DNA of 34,878 nucleotides from Candidatus Allofournierella pullicola (GTDB lineage: Bacteria; Bacillota; Clostridia; Oscillospirales; Ruminococcaceae), in assembly GCA_019114225.1 (NCBI GenBank), contig DXFW01000027.1, positions 1 to 34,878 of the forward strand, given 5' to 3'. The stretch's first letter is position 1. Each line of letters opens with the position of its first letter. Positions 29,953 through 34,878 of the stretch are shown piece by piece. A program made the translations under genes and the position numbers. Under the pieces are notes generated by a model. It searched no databases and was not told the origin of the DNA. It saw only the letters and a program-made list of their open reading frames with translations.

Positions 29953-31482
29953 TTATTTGTCGTACCAGTATTTGCGGTCCAGGCTGCGGTATTGCAGCGC
30001 CTCGGCCAGGTGGGCAGAGCCGATCTGTTCACAGCCCGCCAGGTCCGCAATGGTGCGGCTGACCTTTAAAATGCGGTCATAGGCCCGGGCGGAAAGGCCC
30101 AGCCGGTCAAAAGCCATCTGGAGCAGGGCTGCCGCCGCGGCGTCCGGCTGGCAGTATTTGCGCAACAGCTGGCCGGAGAGCTCGGCGTTGCAGCGAATGC
30201 CGTCGTTTGCATAGCGGGCGGTTTGAACGGCCCGCGCGGCGATGACCCGTTTGCGGATGTCGGCACTGCACTCGGCTTTTTCGCTGCCCGCCAGTTCGCT
30301 GTACTGCACCGGGCCTACCTCCACGTGCAGGTCGATCCGGTCCAGCAGCGGCCCGCTCACCCGGCGGCGATAGGTCTCGATGGCGCTGGGGGTGCAGGTG
30401 CATGCCCGGGTGGGGTGCCCAAAATATCCGCACCGGCAGGGGTTCATGGCTGCCAGAAGAATGAAGCGGCTGGGATAAGTCACTGTGGCCGCGGCACGGC
30501 TCACCGTCACTTTGCCGTCCTCCACCGGCTGGCGCAGCACTTCCAGCGCGTCCCGGTGGAACTCCGGCAGCTCGTCCAGAAACAGAACGCCGTTGTGGGC
30601 CAGGCTCACTTCGCCCGGCCGCGCGTTCGCTCCGCCGCCCGCCAGCGCCGCGGCGCTGACGCTGTGATGAGGGCTGCGGAAGGGCCGCTGCCCCACAAGG
30701 CCGCTGCCTGCGGGCAGAAGACCCGCCACCGAGCAGATGGTGGTGCATTCCACTGCTTCCTCCTGGGTCAGCGGCGGCAGAATGCCGGGCATGCGTTTGG
30801 CCAGCATGCTCTTGCCGGTGCCCGGCGGGCCGATCATCAAAAGATTGTGGCCGCCCGCGGCTGCGATCTCCAGGCCCCGGCGGGCCGCCAGCTGACCTTT
30901 CACGTCCGCAAAGTCCGGCCCATCCGGCCCGTCCGCCGGGATGAAGGACCTGCGGGGCGCGGGGGAGAGCTGTGCCTCGCCCCGCAGATGAGCCACCACC
31001 TGAGCGGCGTCCGCCGCGCCCAGAACGGTGAGCCCCTCCACCGCCGCCGCTTCGGCAGCGTTTTCGGCGGGCACGAAGAGATGGGTCACGCCGGCCTCAG
31101 CGGCGGCCAGCGCCATGGGCAGCATGCCGGTCACCGGGCGCAGCGCGCCGTTCAGCGAAAGCTCGCCCACAAAGGCGAAGCGTTCGTCCAGCGCGGGCAG
31201 CTGGCCGCTGGCACACAAAAGGGCCAGAAGCACCGGCAGGTCATACACCGGCCCTGTTTTGCGCAGCCGGGCAGGGGCCAGATTCACCGTGATACGGCTG
31301 GCAGGCCAGGCAAAGCCCAGGTTTTTTGCCGCGCTGCGCACCCGGTCCGCCGCTTCCTTCACGGCGCTGTCCGGCAGGCCCACGATACTGAACTGGGGCA
31401 GCCCGCCGCTGATGTCCGCCTCGGCAGTCACCGCAAAGCCCGAAAGACCCTGCACTCCGAAGCTGTTCACCCGTGCAAACAT
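29953..31482 (-). CDS. comM: ComM-like Mg-chelatase-type AAA+ ATPase (YifB)
   Basis: 509 residues. The N-terminal Lon-protease-like fold covers about 1-170 (FSIVGLPDSAVKEAADRVRSA). The AAA+ core has Walker A GPPGTGKS near 217-224, Walker B VLFLDELPEF and the arginine-containing SGPLLDRIDLH. A cysteine insert CRCGYFGHPTRACTC and a C-terminal Mg_chelatase_C domain follow. In Gram-negative bacteria ComM is a branch-migration helicase for natural transformation. ATG 31482 follows AAGGAGG. It lies 33 nt after the chromate transporter gene and may share its transcript. Confidence 0.93.
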   Translation of the reverse strand: MFARVNSFGVQGLSGFAVTAEADISGGLPQFSIVGLPDSAVKEAADRVRSAAKNLGFAWPASRITVNLAPARLRKTGPVYDLPVLLALLCASGQLPALDERFAFVGELSLNGALRPVTGMLPMALAAAEAGVTHLFVPAENAAEAAAVEGLTVLGAADAAQVVAHLRGEAQLSPAPRRSFIPADGPDGPDFADVKGQLAARRGLEIAAAGGHNLLMIGPPGTGKSMLAKRMPGILPPLTQEEAVECTTICSVAGLLPAGSGLVGQRPFRSPHHSVSAAALAGGGANARPGEVSLAHNGVLFLDELPEFHRDALEVLRQPVEDGKVTVSRAAATVTYPSRFILLAAMNPCRCGYFGHPTRACTCTPSAIETYRRRVSGPLLDRIDLHVEVGPVQYSELAGSEKAECSADIRKRVIAARAVQTARYANDGIRCNAELSGQLLRKYCQPDAAAAALLQMAFDRLGLSARAYDRILKVSRTIADLAGCEQIGSAHLAEALQYRSLDRKYWYDK

Positions 31483-31515
31483 CCTGCCGCCTCCTTGCAA
31501 ATTTTTGCTGATGGA

Positions 31516-32100
31516 TCAGGCGGGGAAGCGGAACACCGCGCCCACCACGCCTGCAAACACGATAAACGCCACCGGGTGGATCTTGGGAAATTTGCGCTGC
31601 GCAACAAAAATCACAACGCCCAGGATCACCGCCGGCCAGACAACGGCGCTGCTCCATGCGCCCGCCTCAATGGAGGGCAGGCTTACCAGCGTCACCTCGG
31701 CCACGCTCACGCCCGCGGCGGCCACCAGCGCCACCGAAGCGGGGCGCAGGCCGTAAAGTCCCTTTTGAACGAGGGGATTATCCTTGAATTTGTTCAGCAT
31801 GCGGGCGATGATGAGGATGATGAGGATGGAAGGGCTGATGAGGCCCAGGGTGGCCACAATGCCGCCGGGCACACCGGCGGTGATGTAGCCGGCGTAGGTG
31901 GCCATGTTGATCCCCAGCGCGCCGGGGGTGCTTTCGCTCACCGCGATCATGTTGGCCACGTCGGCGGCGGTGAACCAGCCGACGGTCTCGGCCATGTCGT
32001 AGAGGAAGGGCAGGGTGGCAAGGCCGCCGCCGATGGCAAACAGGCCCACCTTGGCAAATTCATAGAAAAGACGCAGCAGCGTCAGAACGTAGGCAGTCAT
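31516..32100 (-). CDS. Chromate transporter family protein, second half-size subunit
   Basis: 194-residue half-size CHR protein with about six membrane helices. It carries the family signature FAIGGGLATLPFLYD and the ESTPGALGINMATYAGY loop. Half-size CHR proteins occur as pairs that together equal one full transporter, and the partner gene overlaps upstream. ATG 32100 lies seven bases after AAGGAGG and shares one base with the preceding stop; ATG 32103 (an ATGA overlap) is also possible. Many paired CHR proteins in gut Clostridia have no proven chromate role, so the substrate is open. Confidence 0.88.
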   Translation of the reverse strand: MTAYVLTLLRLFYEFAKVGLFAIGGGLATLPFLYDMAETVGWFTAADVANMIAVSESTPGALGINMATYAGYITAGVPGGIVATLGLISPSILIILIIARMLNKFKDNPLVQKGLYGLRPASVALVAAAGVSVAEVTLVSLPSIEAGAWSSAVVWPAVILGVVIFVAQRKFPKIHPVAFIVFAGVVGAVFRFPA

Positions 32101-32660
32101 CATTCATCCTCCTTTTTTGCGCCCGGCGCCAGAACCAGCCCGGCCAGCGCCGCCGCCACCACATAGACGGCAGGGGAAATGCTCACCGGAAGCAGGCCGC
32201 CGAACACCGAGAGGAGGAAAATGGCCAGAAAAATGGCCAGAGTGCGTTTGTCCAGCACCGATTTTTTCCAAAGGCGCAGCACCGCGTTCAAAATCAGCAC
32301 GCACACGCACACCCGCACGCCGCCAAAGGCGCTGCGCACGATGGGGTAGGTGAGCAGATAGCCCAGCCCCGCCGCCACCAGAGACAGCAGGATGATGGGA
32401 AAGAAGGTGAAGCCCACGGTGGCAACGATACCGCCCAGAACGCCTTTGCGCTTGTTGCCGATGAAGGTGGACACGTTCACCGCAATGATACCCGGTGTGC
32501 ATTGACCGATGGCGAAATAGTCCGCCAGTTCCTCTTCGGTGGCCCAGCCGCGCTTGTCCACACATTCCCGTTGCAGAATGGACAGCATGGCATAGCCGCC
32601 GCCAAAGGTGACCCCGCCGATCCTGGCGAAGGTCCAGAACAGTTCAAGATATTCTCTCAC
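32100..32660 (-). CDS. Chromate transporter family protein, first half-size subunit
   Basis: 186 residues with the CHR signature FARIGGVTFGGGYAMLSIL and GQCTPGIIAVNVSTFIGNKRKG, and about six membrane helices. The GTG at 32660 is preferred: GGGAGG lies ten bases before it, and MREYLELFW is the usual family start. An ATG at 32678 overlaps that ribosome site. The downstream half overlaps by one to four bases, so the subunits are probably made in equal amounts. A weak TATACT-type -10 lies at about 32704-32709 on the minus strand. Confidence 0.87.
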   Translation of the reverse strand: MREYLELFWTFARIGGVTFGGGYAMLSILQRECVDKRGWATEEELADYFAIGQCTPGIIAVNVSTFIGNKRKGVLGGIVATVGFTFFPIILLSLVAAGLGYLLTYPIVRSAFGGVRVCVCVLILNAVLRLWKKSVLDKRTLAIFLAIFLLSVFGGLLPVSISPAVYVVAAALAGLVLAPGAKKEDE

Positions 32661-32763
32661 GAGAGAAACGCCTCCCATACTTTATAATAAATACCTGTAT
32701 AAGTATAGCACACCGCCCGCCGAAATGCCATCGCGCGCCTCGACCCATTGCGCCCGTTTTTTA

Positions 32764-32792
32764 TTGACAATCCCGGCCGCCGCCGCTACAAT
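32764..32792 (+). promoter_or_regulatory. Sigma-A promoter of pgm
   Basis: TTGACA at 32764-32769, a 17-nt spacer and TACAAT at 32787-32792. It is divergent from the chromate transporter genes. Confidence 0.85.
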
Positions 32793-32852
32793 AAATACAA
32801 CTGGATACTTTCCACAAAAAGTGTCGATACCATGAAAAAGTAGGTGGAAATT

Positions 32853-34565
32853 ATGTATAAAGATGAGTATGAGCGCTGGCTCGCCTACCCGCTGGACGAT
32901 CCCGACCTGAAGCCGGAGCTGGAGAGCGTCGCCGGTGATGACGAGGCCATCAAAGACCGCTTTGCCGTCACCCTGAAGTTCGGCACCGCCGGCCTGCGGG
33001 GCGTCATCGGTGCGGGCACCAACCGCATGAACGTGTATGTGGTGCGTCAGGCCACCCAGGGCCTGGCCAACTGGGTCAAGACCCAGGGCGGCACCCAGAC
33101 CGTGGCCATCAGCTACGACAGCCGCATTAAGAGCGATGTGTTTGCCAAAGCCGCCGCCGAAGTGCTGGCCGCCAACGGTGTGAAGGTGCGTATCTACAAG
33201 GCGCTCATGCCTGTTCCCGCGCTGAGCTTTGCCACCCGCTACTATAACTGCAACGCCGGTATCATGGTCACCGCCAGCCACAACCCCGCCAAGTACAACG
33301 GCTACAAGGCTTACGGGCCGGACGGCTGCCAGATGACCGACGAGGCCGCCGACATCGTCTATGCCGAAATTCAAAAGACCGACGTGCTCAGCGGCGCCAA
33401 GACCATGCCCTTTGACGAGGCGATGGCCGCGGGGCTCATCGAGTATGTGGGCGAGGACTGCTACGAAGCCCTCTACGCCGCCATCGAGAGCCGCCAGGTG
33501 CGCCCCGGCCTGTGCGCCGAGGCTGGCCTCAAGCTGGTCTACAGCCCGCTGAACGGCAGCGGCCTTGTGCCGGTCACCCGCGTGCTGGGCGACATTGGTA
33601 TCACCGATATCACCATCGTGCCCGAGCAGAAGAATCCGGACGGCAACTTCCCCACCTGCCCCTATCCCAACCCCGAGATCTTTGAGGCGCTGCGCCTTGG
33701 CCTGGAACTGGCCGAAAAATCCGGCGCGGACCTGATGTTGGCCACCGACCCCGACGCCGACCGCGTGGGTATCGCCGTGCGCTGCAAGGACGGCAGCTAT
33801 CAGCTGCTCACCGGCAACGAGGTGGGTGTGCTGCTGCTGGACTACATCTGTGCCGGCCGTATCGAAAAAGGCACCATGCCCGAAAAGCCCGTCATGGTCA
33901 AGAGCATTGTGTCCACCCCGCTGGCGGACGTGGTGGCGGCCCACTACGGTGTGGAGTGCCGCAACGTTCTCACCGGCTTCAAGTGGATCGGCGACCAGAT
34001 CGCTCAGCTGGAGGCCGCGGGCGAAGTGGAGCGGTTCATCTTCGGCTTTGAGGAGAGCTACGGCTACCTGGCCGGCAGCTATGTGCGGGACAAGGACGCC
34101 GTCATCGGCAGCATGCTCATCTGCGAGATGGCAGCCTACTACCGCAGCATTGGCTCCTCCATCAAGGAGGAACTGGAGCGCATTTATGCCCAGTACGGCC
34201 GCTATCTGAACAAGGTGGACTCCTACGAGTTCCCCGGCCTGTCCGGCATGGACAAGATGGCTGGTATCATGCAGCAGCTGCGCACCACGCCCCCGGCGGA
34301 GTTTGCCGGCTACAAGGTGCTCACCGTGGCCGACTACCAGGCCCGCACCGTGACTGAACTGGCCACCGGCAAGGTCACCCCCATCGACCTGCCCGCCGCC
34401 AACGTGCTGATCTACGCCCTGGAAGGCGGCGCCACCGTGGTGGTGCGTCCCAGCGGCACCGAGCCCAAGATCAAGACCTACTTCACCACCCTGGGCAAGG
34501 ACCTGGCCGAGGCCGAGGCCCAGAAGGAGGCCCTGGCCGCCGCCCTCAAACCCCTGCTGGCCTAA
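32853..34565 (+). CDS. pgm: Phosphoglucomutase / phosphomannomutase (alpha-D-phosphohexomutase)
   Basis: 570 residues, the size of the Firmicutes PgcA type. It interconverts hexose 1- and 6-phosphates for sugar-nucleotide, wall and glycogen synthesis. The phosphoserine loop is TASHNPAKYNGYK, the metal loop DPDADR, sugar binding GFEESYG and phosphate binding RPSGTEPKIKTY; all four active-site loops are intact. ATG 32853 follows GTAGGTGG; an in-frame GTG nine bases earlier overlaps that site. Its natural terminator is not seen: an IS element begins within about 10 bases of the stop codon. Confidence 0.94.
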   Translation: MYKDEYERWLAYPLDDPDLKPELESVAGDDEAIKDRFAVTLKFGTAGLRGVIGAGTNRMNVYVVRQATQGLANWVKTQGGTQTVAISYDSRIKSDVFAKAAAEVLAANGVKVRIYKALMPVPALSFATRYYNCNAGIMVTASHNPAKYNGYKAYGPDGCQMTDEAADIVYAEIQKTDVLSGAKTMPFDEAMAAGLIEYVGEDCYEALYAAIESRQVRPGLCAEAGLKLVYSPLNGSGLVPVTRVLGDIGITDITIVPEQKNPDGNFPTCPYPNPEIFEALRLGLELAEKSGADLMLATDPDADRVGIAVRCKDGSYQLLTGNEVGVLLLDYICAGRIEKGTMPEKPVMVKSIVSTPLADVVAAHYGVECRNVLTGFKWIGDQIAQLEAAGEVERFIFGFEESYGYLAGSYVRDKDAVIGSMLICEMAAYYRSIGSSIKEELERIYAQYGRYLNKVDSYEFPGLSGMDKMAGIMQQLRTTPPAEFAGYKVLTVADYQARTVTELATGKVTPIDLPAANVLIYALEGGATVVVRPSGTEPKIKTYFTTLGKDLAEAEAQKEALAAALKPLLA

Positions 34566-34584
34566 AAGCAAGTGAATTGTCAAA

Positions 34585-34878
34585 CTAAGTGCAACAGGAA
34601 TTGAGTTCAAAGTCCCATAATTCTTGGGCAGAATGGAAGTTAAGAACCTTTCGAGGCCTGGCGTTAATCAACGCCAGGTTTCGTTTTAGTGTAGCGGGGG
34701 CAACACGGGAAAGATTTCTGCCTTTGGGATAGAACTCCCGAAGCAAGCCATTCAAATTTTCGTTTGTGCCCTTCTGCCAAGCACAGTAGGGGTCAGCAAA
34801 ATAGACCTCGCAATGCAATCGTTCTTCAATGCGGTGCCAGTTGGCAAACTCTGTGCCTCGGTCGCAAGTAATGGTTTT
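34585..34878 (-). CDS. IS30-family transposase, C-terminal part
   Basis: The last 97 residues of a DDE transposase; its start lies beyond the window. Seen are CDRGTEFANW with the second catalytic Asp and WQKGTNENLNGLLREFYPKG with the catalytic Glu, both diagnostic of IS30. The end LALINARPRKVLNFHSAQEL is also typical. Codons such as AAA, GAA and TTT contrast with the GC-rich neighbours, a sign of recent transfer. Nothing in the visible part is broken. Confidence 0.9.
   Translation of the reverse strand, partial: KTITCDRGTEFANWHRIEERLHCEVYFADPYCAWQKGTNENLNGLLREFYPKGRNLSRVAPATLKRNLALINARPRKVLNFHSAQELWDFELNSCCT
34657..34687 (+). terminator. Antisense terminator-like hairpin inside the transposase gene
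   Basis: CCTGGCGTT and AACGCCAGG form a perfect 9-bp hairpin with an AATC loop, followed on the plus strand by TTTCGTTTT. In this place it would stop transcription coming from pgm. Confidence 0.55.

Larger units (their letters stand above)
34573..34878 (-). mobile_element. IS30-family insertion sequence, partial (runs off the right edge)
   Basis: The base composition drops to AT-rich directly after pgm. The segment starts near GAATTGTCAAACTAAGTGCAA, which resembles IS30-group terminal repeats, and holds the 3' end of an IS30 transposase gene. The other end, the second repeat and any target duplication lie outside the window. Confidence 0.8.

Noticed and set aside
32682-34610. A 642-codon minus-strand frame opposite pgm
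   Set aside because: Shadow of pgm; it runs into the IS border and the pgm promoter, and shows no protein family features.

Overview
The window reads as chromosome of a GC-rich, Gram-positive Clostridia-type bacterium. This is an inference: Mini-RNase III, the DUF512/Der/PlsY cluster, the rpsF-ssb-rpsR and yceD-rpmF operons, strong AGGAGG ribosome sites and consensus sigma-A promoters all fit the Oscillospiraceae/Ruminococcaceae. Nearly all content is core housekeeping on both strands. Only the right edge, an AT-richer IS30-type element, is clearly mobile. There is no CRISPR array, prophage or tRNA. No gene-free stretch exceeds 300 bases.

Layout: 5S rRNA and a HAD phosphatase (1-1026); rplU-rpmA (L21, L27), obgE, Mini-RNase III (1241-3688); a tiny Asn/Lys/Thr-rich SASP-like gene on the minus strand; rsmF and a GNAT acetyltransferase; yebC; a zinc-ribbon/pseudokinase/PASTA membrane protein; minus-strand rpsF-ssb-rpsR; a RING-like/DUF2628 membrane protein; prfB; an XRE regulator overlapping a copper ATPase that carries an in-frame CopZ domain; a minus-strand operon of purine nucleoside phosphorylase, Mrp and a 42-residue membrane protein; a MurJ/SpoVB-like flippase; mtaB; a D,D-carboxypeptidase; pgi; a small P-loop protein; yceD-rpmF; DUF512-der-plsY; a 2-hydroxyacid dehydrogenase; and on the minus strand a two-part chromate transporter, comM and pnuC. 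pgm and the edge of the IS close the window.

Translation dominates by function: four ribosomal proteins, RF2, Obg, Der, YebC, RsmF, MtaB and Mini-III. Envelope genes (PASTA protein, flippase, carboxypeptidase, PlsY) and sugar-phosphate enzymes (Pgi, Pgm) follow.

The points I would check first are: a terminator/anti-terminator leader in front of pnuC; the CopA ORF with a perfect internal ribosome site and ATG for CopZ, preceded by an overlapping XRE protein with a CCCEC tail; a PASTA kinase-like protein without its catalytic Asp; an unannotated 42-residue membrane protein coupled to mrp by an ATGA overlap; and an L27 without the Firmicutes N-terminal extension, with no prp gene beside it.
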